From: Liolophura sinensis | Taxonomy: Eukaryota > Mollusca > Polyplacophora > Chitonida > Chitonidae | Direction of reading: 5' to 3' | Assembly (NCBI RefSeq): GCF_032854445.1 | Contig: NC_088299.1 | Coordinates: 16,735,608 to 16,799,607 of the forward strand | Length of the DNA: 64,000 nt | Part shown: piece after piece, positions 35,960 to 46,829 of the stretch | Numbering within the stretch: position 1 is the stretch's first letter | Layout: each line of letters starts with the position of its first letter | Translations under genes and position numbers: made by a program | Notes under the pieces: model-generated | Told to the model about the DNA's origin: nothing | The model's input: the letters and a program-made list of their open reading frames with translations, nothing else | Database searches by the model: none

Positions 35960-38900
35960 GATGATCAATCTTAGGTGTGCTAGTGCTTATCGAATTTCGC
36001 CGGAAACACGGTCTCAAACATCAAAAGCTGTGATGATAAAGTTTTATCATCCATATCTAAGTATTTCATCATTTTCCCAACACGTTTAGAAGCTGTCGAT
36101 TGCTGTTTAGAGCAATCGATGAAGCTGTCTAGTACAGGAAGAGCGGTGTTCAAGCAAACATACTGATCGCAGGAAGGTCACATATAGGCCTACACTTGAT
36201 TTACACTTCGGTGTTTAAGATAGCGACACGTCTCTATCACTGTAGTTATTACACGTAGATCCCCCGAACTACAACAATCATGCAATCATTGTCAATATAG
36301 GCCGTGTTTTACCTGAGATATCTCAAAGGGTTATAATAACTTTGTCTGACACAGTTCAGGGCAATGGACAGCTGGTACTTCGAGATTTCACACACTGATC
36401 TTGTTCAAATTTGAAAACTTAATTCGATTGCCTTTTAAGGCGTATTTGGAAATGTTTACCCGAAACAACAAGGAAACAAGCTACCTTCGTTAGTAATTAC
36501 TGATCACCGGTTACGATACGTGTAGTTCTGTTATTGGTGAGCGCAGATGATTCGCCCTGTACGTCAGTCTAGAGGTTATTGATTTAGCGTGTTGACAATT
36601 TTGACTGTGACATTGAGATACATAGGTTGCAGTTGTGCTTTAATAAATAAAGACATCGATAAATAATTGTCCTCGATACCAGACAGGAATGACTGATGGG
36701 TCACAATTGCCTTTGACACTCCACATTTGCCGGAAGACATGACAGAATAATAATGGACAACTGTCTATGGCTTTTCCAATGCAACAATATACATAAAGGT
36801 TAGGAATTCTGAGATCACTGAGGATAAATTTCATTGGCCTTACACTGTTAGGAAATGGCTAAAACGGTTTTAGGCACACGCATGGGCCAAAAATTTGTTG
36901 AGGTTTAAGTATTGTAAGCCTTGAGAATCTTGTTATACAGACGTACTCTTTGTCTGTTATACAACCCTTCTCTACACTTGTGTGTGTCTGTGACATAGAA
37001 GAGTGCCAAAATTGTCATGAAATCCTAACGAAGCCAAACCTGGTATTGACAAATTGTTTGTCCACTTGTGTAGCCTGCTGAACCAGGACATCCAGCGTTG
37101 CTGACAAGTCCTTAGAGCCAATTATGGAACGCTTTGTTGATTTGGCATTGCGGCCAGTAAGCCTAGAGAGAACAAAGTTGTCCAACACGAGTATGGAATC
37201 CAGGCTGGTAGTCCATCGATAATTGTCCTGCAACCAGACAGCTCTCGTCTGTACACTGCTCCACGGTTCCCCAAGGCATCATTGACTATCAAACTAGTCG
37301 TGTTCAGAGTCGTTGGAAAGGAGAGTTCCCTTGTCTGTAGAATTCCCGTGGGGTGGTTCAGTGGGCAACATCATCATATTTACATTAACTTATATACCAT
37401 CCGACTTAAGAAATGGGCACTACATGCTTACATTAAGTTGCTGGATATTAACGTAATCATCCACGAACTCTTGGACAAAATGTGAACGTGCTTCTAGCTT
37501 AAGATCGCTAGTCAGCTTTCATCACTTAAAAGTACGGTTTTGCACACAGATGTATGTGGCGCCTGTGCCAGATCAGTTCAGACAGTTACCAATGGTCAAA
37601 CAAACATGCTCAGGGGCTGCATGATCGATGAAAGTATGCTGGTGCTTATCGATCTCCACCAGAAACAGATGAAATGATCATTATCTATTGTCACCATTAA
37701 TGTACTTAGTGAACCGATCCCTGTAGTCGCACCCGAAAAATCCGTATTTAGAATATATACATTGTGAGCATTTTTAACGTCAGGATCTCTGTGACTGATT
37801 CTATAACCGAGGAAATCGGTACGGACTTTTGATAACAGGAATAATGTATGTTGTGGTATGACAAACTAAATACGCTGATTCAGTTTGCAATGGTTACACC
37901 GTTGTACCACCTACATACAGGGAACTCGTGTCGTGCGTACACCGACCAGAGGATAGTACAATTTAAAAGTGATGTCTGTATGTCATCTTCAACAAAGTCT
38001 GCTCATCTCCGTGATAAAATGTCTGTCATTGAATGGCTCTCTCGCTGAAGGCGGATGGGCCCCAGCCGATTTCCTGTTCTCCGATTACGTCTCCCATACT
38101 GTTCCGATCTCCGTAGCCAGTATATAGACTTCTCCTCCCTCTTCTGTTTAAATTCTCTAGAATGTAGCCACCAGCAAAACAAGGCATCATCATCATCATC
38201 GCCTTCTGTTTAACGGTTCTTTATTGATTTAAATATCCTGGATGTTTTGTCGTTGTCAGTAAAAGATGAATAAATATTTTGTTTTGCCTTAATTAGTCGA
38301 GAATAGTTCTTATAAACATCAGAATGGTTTATGAAGGGCTTGGTCTGTCTTCTGTAATGTCACACCCCACCTAAGGTTGACACCTAGACACGCCTAGACA
38401 GAAGAGTAGAATTGTAAATTACTGTCCGTAATCTTCATGTTGAGTTGCTGAAGGGAAACTTACAAATCCCACAACTTCATCAATTTAGACGCATCTATAT
38501 ACCACTTGCACTTAAAATTTGAAATTATTTTCACATCAGGTCACTAACTCCCGGTGGGCGGGCCGGATATTACGGTTAACACCCACGGCCACCTGGGCAA
38601 AGTGTGAACGTGTCTGGGGCTCCTTGCTTAAGGTCTCTCGTCAGCCTTCGTCAGACAAAAGCACGATTTTACACACAGTTGTATGTGTGGCGCCTGTGTG
38701 CCAGTGCATCAAGTTGCTAATAGTCCAATAAAGGGCGGCTTGTTCAGGGACCTTATGATTAGCAAAAGTATGCTAGTACTTATCGATCTGCACCAGAAAC
38801 AAGCTAACAGGGAACATCAGAGACAATGATCATTAACTCTTAACACCATTAATGCCTGCACAGAACTGATCAGTGCATTCGCACCCAAGAAACTCTTGTT

Positions 38901-38960
38901 TAGAATAAATCCACTTTGACAGACCATAAGATTTACCAATGCCGTATCTGTACCCAAGTA
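35960..38960 (+). repeat. Composite segmental unit, copy U6
   Basis: A more diverged and reshuffled copy. 35970-36370 matches the GATGAAGCTGTCT and GAGATATCT...GGTTATAATAACT blocks of U4/U5. 36900-37740 matches the CCAAACCTGG, CCAGACAGCTCTCGTCTG and AACGTGC blocks. 37835-38240 matches the U2/U5 start. 38460-38960 repeats the second half again and closely resembles 39590-39960. Confidence 0.7.
38187..38204. repeat. Short CAT trinucleotide run
   Basis: Six tandem CAT units within U6. Simple repeat only. Confidence 0.85.
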
Positions 38961-39282
38961 TTTCAACGCTATCATGACACGCTCTAAAGTGTCTTCTGGG
39001 ACAGTGCAATTGTGGAAGTGTCCAAGTGGATTTACTTTAGTGAGGTTATCACTAGACAGGGTATTTGCCTGAAATATCCCTAAGGTTGACAATCTATCCA
39101 AGTTTTCCGACCGGAATATACATAGTATACAACTGAGGAATCCATCAATGATTGTCCTCAAACCAGACAGTTTTCGTCTACAGGCTGATCTACAGTTCCT
39201 CTAAAACATCCTATTTTTATCAAATTAAACGTGCCGAGGACGACAGCTTATGAACTAGCGTGTTACATGATTCAAATACTGA

Positions 39283-39385
39283 TTTAATTTATACGCCCAG
39301 AACATTCGTTGTGTCCTTCCGTCATCACTGAAAACTCTTTAAAACTTTATTTACTTTCTTATAGTTCTTTGGTAGTTTGAGGATA
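39283..39385 (+). repeat. Family C interspersed repeat, interrupted by a minisatellite
   Basis: It carries CGCCCAGAACATTCGTTGTG, TCTTATAGTTCTTTGGTAGT and then the 23-bp array. The family motif CTGGTATACGAATGTCT resumes at about 39520, after the array. Confidence 0.7.
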
Positions 39386-39525
39386 CTTGACTAGAAAAGC
39401 CCACCGTGGTTGACCAGAAAATTCCATTACGGTTGACCAGAAAAGCCCACCATGGTTGACCAGAAAAGCCCACCATGGTTGCTCAGAAAAGCCATGGTTG
39501 ACCAGAAAAGCCCACCATGGCTGGT
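39386..39525. repeat. 23-bp minisatellite, about six copies
   Basis: The unit GGTTGACCAGAAAAGCCCACCAT is repeated, with one shortened copy (GGTTGCTCAGAAAAGCCAT). It lies within a family C repeat. Confidence 0.93.
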
Positions 39526-39976
39526 ATACGAATGTCTCAAGTTATTGTTCGTAATCTTCATGTCGCGTGCTAAAGGGGAACTTCAAAAATCCCACAACTT
39601 CATCAATTTAGACGCACCTATACACCACCTGAGTGGTATTTGGACATCATCTTCACTAATTCGGTCTGAAAGAGCATGATTTTAGGTCAATCATCCAGGC
39701 CCAATTGGGCAAATGTGAACGTGACAGGGGCTTCCAGCTTAAGGCCTCTTGTCAATCACTTAAAGCACAATTGTATGTGACGACCATGCCGCATTGTATA
39801 ATACCAGAGCTAATTATCAAACAAATTCACAGGTGAGTTCAGAGAGTATGATCAGTCGACAGTATGTTAGTGCTGATGGAATGCCGGAAACAAGCTATGG
39901 ACTTGATGAGAAAGTCTCATCACTAGTGGGCCTACTGATGTCGCAGAACTAGCGGCTGTCTTTCCACTCGATGAAC

Positions 39977-40258
39977 AGGGTCTCCGTGCCTGAGTGGGTT
40001 AGTGTGTTAGCGCACTAACCCACTCAGTCACCCACGAGTCTCTCACCAATGTGAGAGACTCGTGCTGTGAGTTCAAGTCCAGCTCAAGCTGGCTTCCTCT
40101 CCGGCGGTAAGTGGGAAGGTCTTCCAGCAACCTGCGGATGGTGGTGGGCTTTCCTCTGGCTGTGCCCGGTTTCCTCTCACCATAATACTGGCTGTCGTCG
40201 TATAAATGAAATATTCTTGAGTACGGCGTGAAACACCAAATAAATAAATAATAAATGA
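39977..40258 (+). mobile_element. SINE family A with two perfect hairpins in its head
   Basis: The core and tail are typical (CCAGCAACCTGCGGATGGTG, CCTCTCACCATAATACTGGC, GAAATATTCTTGAGTACGGC, AAATAAATAA). The tRNA-like head is rewritten into two adjacent perfect inverted repeats. Arms 39990-40004 and 40013-40027 (15 bp, 8-base loop) form the first; arms 40033-40046 and 40051-40064 (14 bp, 4-base loop) form the second. The flanking duplication is short (ATGAAC). Confidence 0.93.
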
Positions 40259-40261
40259 ATG

Positions 40262-40390
40262 AACCGTTAGACTAAAAACCTTAAATGAGGTAAATTGACA
40301 AGAATCAAGATTCCAGCGGTTACATGTGACAATTTGCCATCTATCACGCTATAGTCACTGCTCTGGTTTTACTCTATATGCTGTAAGTCT
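40262..40390 (-). repeat. Family D interspersed repeat, minus strand
   Basis: Read on the minus strand it has GAGTAAAACCAGAGCAGTGA, GATGGCAAATTGTCACATG and CTTGTCAATTTACCTCA, the same order as the 11.4 and 50.1 kb copies. Confidence 0.7.
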
Positions 40391-40399
40391 TTTCTTATA

Positions 40400-41360
40400 T
40401 CATTTAACCGACAACGATCAGCCTTATGCATGTCTAGAGGAAATCAGGCATAGCTGGAGGAAAGAAATGTTCGTCAGTTACCTCACAAGTGTTAACTGAA
40501 ATACACCTCACGCCAACCACGATTCAACTGATGAAGATTGAGGTGCATGGCTATGAAGTACCTCATGCAAATTGTGGATTCTCCGTCCGTTATTCATTGA
40601 ACTGTGCTTTTGTACTATAGAAGGTATGGTTTTGGTCTCCAGTGTATCAAGCAGGCAAGTGGATATGTCTATACAGGCAAGAAAAAAACACGGGTTTCTC
40701 TTAGGATGTCCATCTTCTGTTAAAGTCTTGAACACCTTAAAGGGCAAGACAACATCTGGTAAAAACATATTTCAATCCAAAGCAGGATAGTCAAGCTTTC
40801 TAAAAAGTATCATACTTTGTTATTTTAATGAGATTTCACCGAATTACACGTGAATCAAGACAGCCATCTTGAGAATTTTATCCAATTAAACACGTTGCCA
40901 TCAGATTGCACCGCTCAAGCTGTGACGTAGCCTTTACCTATTCACTCCAGGAAGTGGCATATGATAACACACAACTACTGCATAAGACATCGTTTAGAGA
41001 TCATTTTCAACGATTCAATTACTTGTAGCCGAAAGACCATTTCACACCGTGCTGTGGAACAGGCCTGTATCATTTACGGACCACCACAGACGTAGAATCA
41101 GTTGATTTACAAGCCGTGTAATGTTCAACGACGGTATCACAAATTATGTCAGATAGCAGAATATCGTCTTAAGTTTTATGGGAATGAGAAGACGGCACCT
41201 CATCGGACAATGCTTAAAATTAATTAAATCTTATGACATAATAATTTATCTCTGAATTTACTAGAACTGAAGAATTTAAATTTTGTCCCTCATCTTCCTC
41301 GTATACAGGGGATTTCTTTTGTTTTCTTTTACAAAGTACAGTATAATTATTGAAATGCCG
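40400..41360. other. Unassigned sequence
   Basis: Two opposed open frames (40508-40790) overlap and neither resembles a known protein. Nothing else is recognised. Confidence 0.4.
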
Positions 41361-41363
41361 TGA

Positions 41364-41603
41364 TTAAGCCGAGGTGCTTACTCTGATGTCCGCAATATCT
41401 AGGTCAGCACTGTTCTCGTCTTCGAAGTCACCAGTACAAAACTGAAGCATAAAATCCAGCGACAGCCCAATGCCTACATCAGCCTCAGCGGTGCTTAGAT
41501 ATATTTCCATTTGTGTCAGAACTGAGCATGAATCCAGTTGTACAACAATCCGAATGTAATTTTGTAAACATTTAATAGGAGTCAAAATTACCGGTACCAA
41601 CAT
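41364..41603 (-). CDS. Weak candidate exon, unknown protein
   Basis: Minus-strand open stretch. The downstream part is acidic and protein-like (GIGLSLDFMLQFCTGDFEDE, then NSADLDIADIR), followed by a good donor-like AGA/GTAAGC at about 41386. An acceptor-like GCTCAG lies near 41524. No family is recognised. It may belong with 41588-41845, which lies upstream on the same strand, but the splice phases I can propose do not match cleanly. Confidence 0.22.
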   Translation of the reverse strand: MLVPVILTPIKCLQNYIRIVVQLDSCSVLTQMEIYLSTAEADVGIGLSLDFMLQFCTGDFEDENSADLDIADIRVSTSA

Positions 41604-41845
41604 AAGCCCTCCAAAAGGCTACCACCCGAACCAGGACTATCCGAGCCGTGAATCTGCAGGTGACTCGGAAACTGTATAAATGATATAGGCCCAGTAGGCT
41701 TACTGTTTGAGCAGTTCAGGCAGTGGAAGAAATACCCTTCCGGTATGTCCAATTTCCGAGAAAGGTATTTATAACTTGGTTCGTCATCGTCGAAGTCCAC
41801 AATGTTAATCTGCCATAGGCTAGTGCTTAGACTATTATACGGCAA
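41588..41845 (-). CDS. Weak candidate exon, unknown protein
   Basis: Minus-strand open stretch of about 80 codons that reads like a folded protein (INIVDFDDDEPSYKYLSRKL, then DIPEGYFFHCLNC). An acceptor-like TATGGCAG precedes it and a donor-like CCG/GTAATT sits near 41594. The C-x2-C pair (HCLNC) alone does not identify a domain. Neighbouring candidates on the same strand suggest a small multi-exon gene or gene relic. Confidence 0.25.
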   Translation of the reverse strand: MPYNSLSTSLWQINIVDFDDDEPSYKYLSRKLDIPEGYFFHCLNCSNSKPTGPISFIQFPSHLQIHGSDSPGSGGSLLEGLCWYR

Positions 41846-42357
41846 ATACCTTCGACGTTAGAGAGCTAGAGTAAACGTGACGCCACCTTGCTGACGATAA
41901 TGGAGACGTGCTGAAGCTGTGACAAGACACACTTTTACTGGGTTGAAAAAATCTAAAAACAAAAATTAAAGTCTGTTTAAGATGGTATGAATGGTAGCCT
42001 TTCAGTGGACATAAACATTAGTCTATCACTTTAGTTGGGTCCCTGGTCTTCAATTGGCTCAAACCTATCGAATCAAGCATTATGGTGGCCGTGGACTTAA
42101 ATTCATGTAAATTCATCATCGGAACCGAGTTTGGCTCCAATTCAATAAATAAACATTATTACACGATCCATAGGGTAATGTAGCCTCGAAATTGATACAA
42201 ATTAGGATTCGATAGAGTCCCAGACAAAGTCATTTATTTCAATCATCAGAGATATTTTAGATAAGAATATCTGGTGTACAAATAATATTTGCCTCCCATC
42301 AGTTCCGTTAGGTTGAGTTTGGGTGCGTGAATCCGACAGAGAAATCAATGTCATACC

Positions 42358-42570
42358 TTAAGGCTCTACTTTCATGTGGTAAATGCCATGTAGTACACCA
42401 GGAACCCTGACGATTATGGAGGCCACACCTTCACAAACTTTCCATCGAACTTTTCTATTTGTGTAGATAATGGCAAAATCGTCCTTGAACATATCCTCAT
42501 CTCGGCTGCATATACCAGCTTTGCGTGCGATTCCTAGTGGCACTGTGCTAAGAAGCCGGAAGGAGTGCAA
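42358..42570 (-). CDS. Weak candidate exon, unknown protein
   Basis: Minus-strand open stretch of 70 codons (it contains ARKAGICSRDEDMFKDDFAI and YTNRKVRWKVCEGVASIIVR), ending in a stop codon overlapping AAG/GTATGA. It could be a terminal exon or a chance frame. No family is recognised. Confidence 0.22.
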   Translation of the reverse strand: MHSFRLLSTVPLGIARKAGICSRDEDMFKDDFAIIYTNRKVRWKVCEGVASIIVRVPGVLHGIYHMKVEP

Positions 42571-43004
42571 AGGTACACATCCAGTTGTTAGTTTTGTTCA
42601 CACACCAGAACACTGATTTCGCCGGTAGACATCTGGACTGGAAACTGGAACTCTGTTAAGCCGAGACATCAATGTTTAAGCAACCAACCCCATAGGGATT
42701 TATCAGCGTGTAGTGTGATATATAAAATCCACGTATAGCTACCATGACAGACCCCGCTGATGGAATACATTGCTATGATTCTGTAACTATGGGTAACAGT
42801 TATCACGTATTCCATACAATACTGTTGGGATTTCAATCTATATGTAATTATGTAGTTTACAACTGTTTTATTAATAAAGTCTTTTCGCACTGACTCGGCA
42901 CTGGCTCGACAGCGACCGATATACATGCAAAACCCTGCAGCACACAGAGCAAGACTAGATCATCAACGACAGTGCAGTCTGGTGTCTTCGGCATGACACA
43001 TCAG

Positions 43005-43145
43005 TGGCGGCAGCACTTTTGCGGCATGGACTCGTCCTGCCAAAGAAAGACACAATACATGTATACACACCTAAAGATTTCTCGTCGTCATATGATTGAT
43101 AAATTGTTAAATACGGCGTTAAACCTTAAGCATTCATTCATTTTT
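43005..43145 (+). mobile_element. SINE family B, degraded 3' half
   Basis: It contains GCAGCACTTTTGCGGCATGG, CGTCCTGCCAAAGAAAGACAC, TCGTCGTCATATGATTGATAAATTG and GGCGTTAAACCTTAAGC with a CATTCATTCATT tail. These align in order to the 3' half of the copies at 10744 and 13366. Confidence 0.78.
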
Positions 43146-43194
43146 AATATATAGTAGCAACTTATACGCCCCTTAGCACCATAGCAAAAACCTC

Positions 43195-43345
43195 ATGCGG
43201 TGAAAAACATTCAGTGATGTTAATTGCAATTTATTAGACAGAGATTACTCATACTGTGTTGTCATCACATTTAATAAGCAATCAAATGAAATCAATGCCT
43301 GGGGACTAGACCTTGAGCATGCTTAGCCCACCAACAGAATCCTGG
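43195..43345 (+). repeat. Family D interspersed repeat, 3' part
   Basis: GTGATGTTAATTGCAATTTATTA, GTTGTCATCACATTTAATAAGC and GCATGCTTAGCCCACCAACAGAAT parallel the 50.26-50.43 and 57.23-57.34 kb copies. Confidence 0.6.
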
Positions 43346-43349
43346 TTTA

Positions 43350-44050
43350 TGTAAGCTTACAATGTAAAGCACAGTACAAAATACATCACACGCATCAAAT
43401 GCCTAGAATGCTGCGTATCCTCGGTATATGAACAAGGTTCAGCGGTATGATGGTAACAACAGGCCGCGCGACCAAGTTTTTTTAAGTTTGTTATACCACG
43501 AATAATGAAGAAAGAGTGAAAATAACGTATATTTCATGTGGACGTCCTCTTTCATTCCACCAGGAGAGATCATGAATTTTAGACATCAACTTCAGCCACA
43601 ACAGTTGACCTAGACATTTCAAAGCGGCGTATGAAAACAGTCGTGTCTTACCCTTGCGTAACTTAAGGGGCCTACGTGTAAACGTAGATATGTAATCCCG
43701 ATATATTAACAACATATAAACCATAAAAACAAATCTAACTCGTAAACAAGATCAAATCCTTTTATTTGCCAAAAAAAAAAACAAAAAAAAACAAACAACA
43801 ACATAACGGTATATTATTCTGGGGGGTAAATTTACCACCCGGTGTTGTTTCCAATGGCCCTTTTTCTATAATATGTATATTATCGCCCAGCCCACAACTG
43901 ACAACAAGGTAGAACTAAAGTATAGGCTACACGAAAAGATACCATAAAACGAAGAGTATGGTGGTAAGGAAAACTGAAGAAAGACACGCTAAGGAATGAG
44001 ATTTTTTTCATATTGAAGCATACTTTATATTTTTAATAACCCCTCCTTCA
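43350..44050. other. Unassigned sequence
   Basis: An A-rich stretch at about 43770-43800 and one short minus-strand open frame without support. Nothing else is recognised. Confidence 0.4.
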
Positions 44051-44059
44051 GTGGTCAGA

Positions 44060-44262
44060 AATATTCGGAAATATCGTCATCGATGAAAGGTCGTCATCGA
44101 TGAACATATTGGGAAAGCTGGACCATGCAGCTTAGCAACCACAATTCGGAAATGTCGCTATCGTTAAACATACTGAGAGAGATGGACCATGCATCTTAGC
44201 GACCACAATTCGCCAATGTCGCTATCAATGAACACAATGGGAAAGCCGGACCGTGCAGCTTT
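44060..44262. repeat. Degenerate 65-66-bp repeats flanking the 69-bp array
   Basis: Three diverged units containing TTAGCRACCACAATTCGG, AATGTCGCTATCRWT and GGGAAAGCYGGACCRTGCA. The CGACCACAATTCG motif at about 44130 and 44195 continues in phase-like spacing into CGACCACAATCTGG of the main array. Confidence 0.75.
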
Positions 44263-44263
44263 G

Positions 44264-45506
44264 CGACCACAATCTGGGCTCTCCTCCCCAACGAAATTGT
44301 TTTCACAGCTATCACCGTTCATGTCACTAGAGCGACCACAATCTGGGCTCTCCTCCCCAACGAGATTGTTTTCACAGCTATCACCGTTCACGTCACTAGA
44401 GCGGCCACAATCTGGACTCTCCTCCCCAACGAAATGGTTTTTACAGCTATCACCGTTCACGTCACTAGAGCGGACACAATCTGGGCTCTCCTCCCCAACG
44501 AGATTGTTTTCACAGCTATCACCGTTCTTGTCACTAGGGCGGCCACAATCTGGGCTCTCCTCCCCAACGAAATTGTTTTTACAGCTATCACCGTTCACGT
44601 CACTAGAGCGGACACAATCTGGGCTCTCCTCCCCAACGAAATTGTTTTCACGTCTATCACCGTTCACGTCACTAGAGCGGCCACAATCTGGGCTCTCCTC
44701 CCCAACGAAATTGTTTTTACAGCTATCACCGTTCACGTCACTAGAGCGGCCACAATCTGGGCTCTCCTCCCCAACGAAATTGTTTTTACAGCTATCACCG
44801 TTCACGTCACTAGAGCGGACACAATCTGGGCTCTCCTACCCTACGAAATTGTTTTCACAGCTATCACCGTTCACGTCACTAGAACGGCCACAATCTGGGC
44901 TCTCCTCCCCAACGAAATTGTTTTCACAGCTATCACCGTCACGTCACTAGAGCGGCCACAATCTGGGCTCTCCTCCCCAACGAAATTGTTTTCACAGCTA
45001 TCACCGTTCATGTCACTAGAGCGGCCACAATCTGGGCTCTCCTCCCCAACGAAATTGTTTTCACAGCTATCACCGTTCACGTCACTAGGGCGGCCACAAT
45101 CTGGGCTCTCCTCCCCAACGAAATTGTTTTTACAGCTATCACCGTTCACGTCACTAGAGCGGACACAATCTGGGCTCTCCTCCCCAACGAAATTGTTTTC
45201 ACATCTATCACCGTTCACGTCACTAGAGCGACCACAATCTGGGCTCTCCTCCCCAACGAAATTGTTTTTACAGCTATCACCGTTCACGTCACTAGAGCGG
45301 CCACAATCTGGGCTCTCCTCCCCAACGAAATTGTTTTTACAGCTATCACCGTTCACGTCACTAGAGCGGCCACAATCTGGGCTCTCCTCCCCAACGAAAT
45401 TGTTTTCACAGCTATCACCGTTCACGTCACTAGAGCGGCCACAATCTGGGCTCTCCTCCCCAACGAAATTGTTTTCACAGCTATCACCGTTCACGTCACT
45501 AGAGCA
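44264..45506. repeat. 69-bp minisatellite, 18 copies
   Basis: The motif ACAATCTGGG recurs every 69 bases from 44269 to 45441, with one single-base deletion (TTCACG to TCACG near 44940). The unit contains CTCTCCTCCCCAACGAAATT, GTTTTCACAGCTATCACCG and TTCACGTCACTAGAGCGGCC. The period is 3n and the unit is stop-free in plus and minus frames, giving apparent 23-residue repeats (VNGDSCENNFVGEESPDCGR on minus). The common unit variants change amino acids in the minus frame (Glu/Lys, Ser/Arg, Gly/Val), which argues against selection on a protein. Confidence 0.97.
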
Positions 45507-45509
45507 GGG

Positions 45510-46670
45510 TACTTAATTTCTAGGTTCACATGTGGGAACTTACGAAAACTATACTTTAAGTCCAATTCTACTCGTAAAGTAGAAAGCTGATACCGCTAAT
45601 CCTGTTTGGCAGTTTTAGATGTTTAGTTCACATCAAATACACTACAACGCATAAAGAAATAAAAAGCAAGCGTTTCATGTAGCCTTAAGAGTTTAACACT
45701 GGCGCAGAGCTGTTTATCATGTAACGCCATACCACTTGTTCAGTCCGACATTTGGATTACAAATACTCTCTGAGTATTGTTTTCTAAGCGCAGATCTGTT
45801 ATAACCAACATGTTGTAACTTTTTATCTCAGATCACGCCAGTGGTCTTGTGCGCTGGTCTTGTTAGTGTTACGGCACCAACCGAGAACGGGTTGTTACAT
45901 CTACAGAACCAATGTACATGTTCGACCCGGCATGATTAGCGGGGGTTTATCCCAGTCGCCCGCGAATGTGGAAAGGATGTACAGACGCCGATATTTCCGT
46001 CAATGGTTCTTTTATTGATGGCTTCGCGCCGGGAACCCTTAATGTACATGTAAGCCTACGCTGGGGGTAAACGGCAGGCCAGCCCGAAAAGACGCTTTCA
46101 GCTACATATTAAAATGTACCTCTCTCTCCTACGTGAACACGTTCACTCTTGTTTTAAGCCCATCGTCGCAGTCTACCACCTTCCTTCGGGGACTCCACAA
46201 CTTATATCTATCCCGTCTGCTCTGACAGAAACTTTGGAATGTTCCCGGTGCGGCCAATCTTACCTTCTAGCCACTAAAACAAATTACACAATGTTTAGGA
46301 TACACGTAATAACAATCTATCGCCCACAAACCATCTACCAAAAACGGTTCACCTCTTACCCGTAAACTAATTCCGGATGTACACATCATTGTTTGACTTT
46401 GGGGCACGCAGCTCAAAAGCGAGTGGTGTTTACAGAACTGACAACAAACACCGCACCAAGCGTTTGTGTACTTTACAAACATAGCCAGGCATGCACCGAA
46501 CGTCATACAGCTGTGACAATCACAATACCTTTACAGATAGAACATACAAGACTGAAGTGATACGCAATCCATATATTTTACAATGTGAGAATAACTGAAC
46601 GGTTTGGACATGATAGTTAATCGATCAATCAGCTCAAACTTCATCACCTCCTTGACAATCTCTTTACGTA
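45510..46670. other. Unassigned sequence
   Basis: Short overlapping open frames at 46114-46365 and 46267-46506 on opposite strands. Neither is recognised. Confidence 0.4.
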
Positions 46671-46677
46671 CATCCCC

Positions 46678-46714
46678 AGTCGTACGACGTTAAACCCCAA
46701 GCACTCACTCACTA
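46678..46714 (+). mobile_element. SINE family B, 3' end fragment
   Basis: GTCGTACGACGTTAAACCCC and AAGCACTCACTCACTA reproduce only the last 35 or so bases of family B. Confidence 0.75.
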
Positions 46715-46727
46715 CATCCCCAGTCTG

Positions 46728-46825
46728 TGGCCATCTGAGACACACAGAGGATGTGATATGTCATCTGAGATACACCGTGGATGTGATATGCCATCTGAGA
46801 TACATAGAGGTTGTAATATGTCATG
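46728..46825. repeat. 33-bp tandem repeat, three copies
   Basis: The unit GCCATCTGAGATACACAGAGGATGTGATATGTC, with substitutions. Confidence 0.9.
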
Positions 46826-46829
46826 AATT

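Larger units (their letters stand above)
39150..39960 (+). repeat. Composite segmental unit, copy U7 (partial)
   Basis: It starts with GATTGTCCTCAAACCAGACAG. After the 23-bp array it continues with ATCCCACAACTTCATCAATT, AAATGTGAACGTGACAGGGG and ATGCCGGAAACAAGCTATGG, parallel to U6 38470-38820. A family C repeat and a minisatellite lie inside it. Confidence 0.75.

Noticed and set aside
44264-45506. Possible CRISPR array
   Set aside because: The whole 69-bp unit is repeated with no unique spacers, and the context is animal DNA. The same holds for the other arrays.
952-45506. Idea that arrays are enriched for periods divisible by three
   Set aside because: 48, 69, 30 and 33 are multiples of three, but 22, 23, 31, 32, 34, 40, 67, 79 and 82 are not, so there is no clear bias.
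44164-45516. Long open frames in several frames and on both strands (up to 360 codons)
   Set aside because: They are products of the 69-bp array. Several overlapping frames are open at once, and unit variants change residues rather than preserving them.
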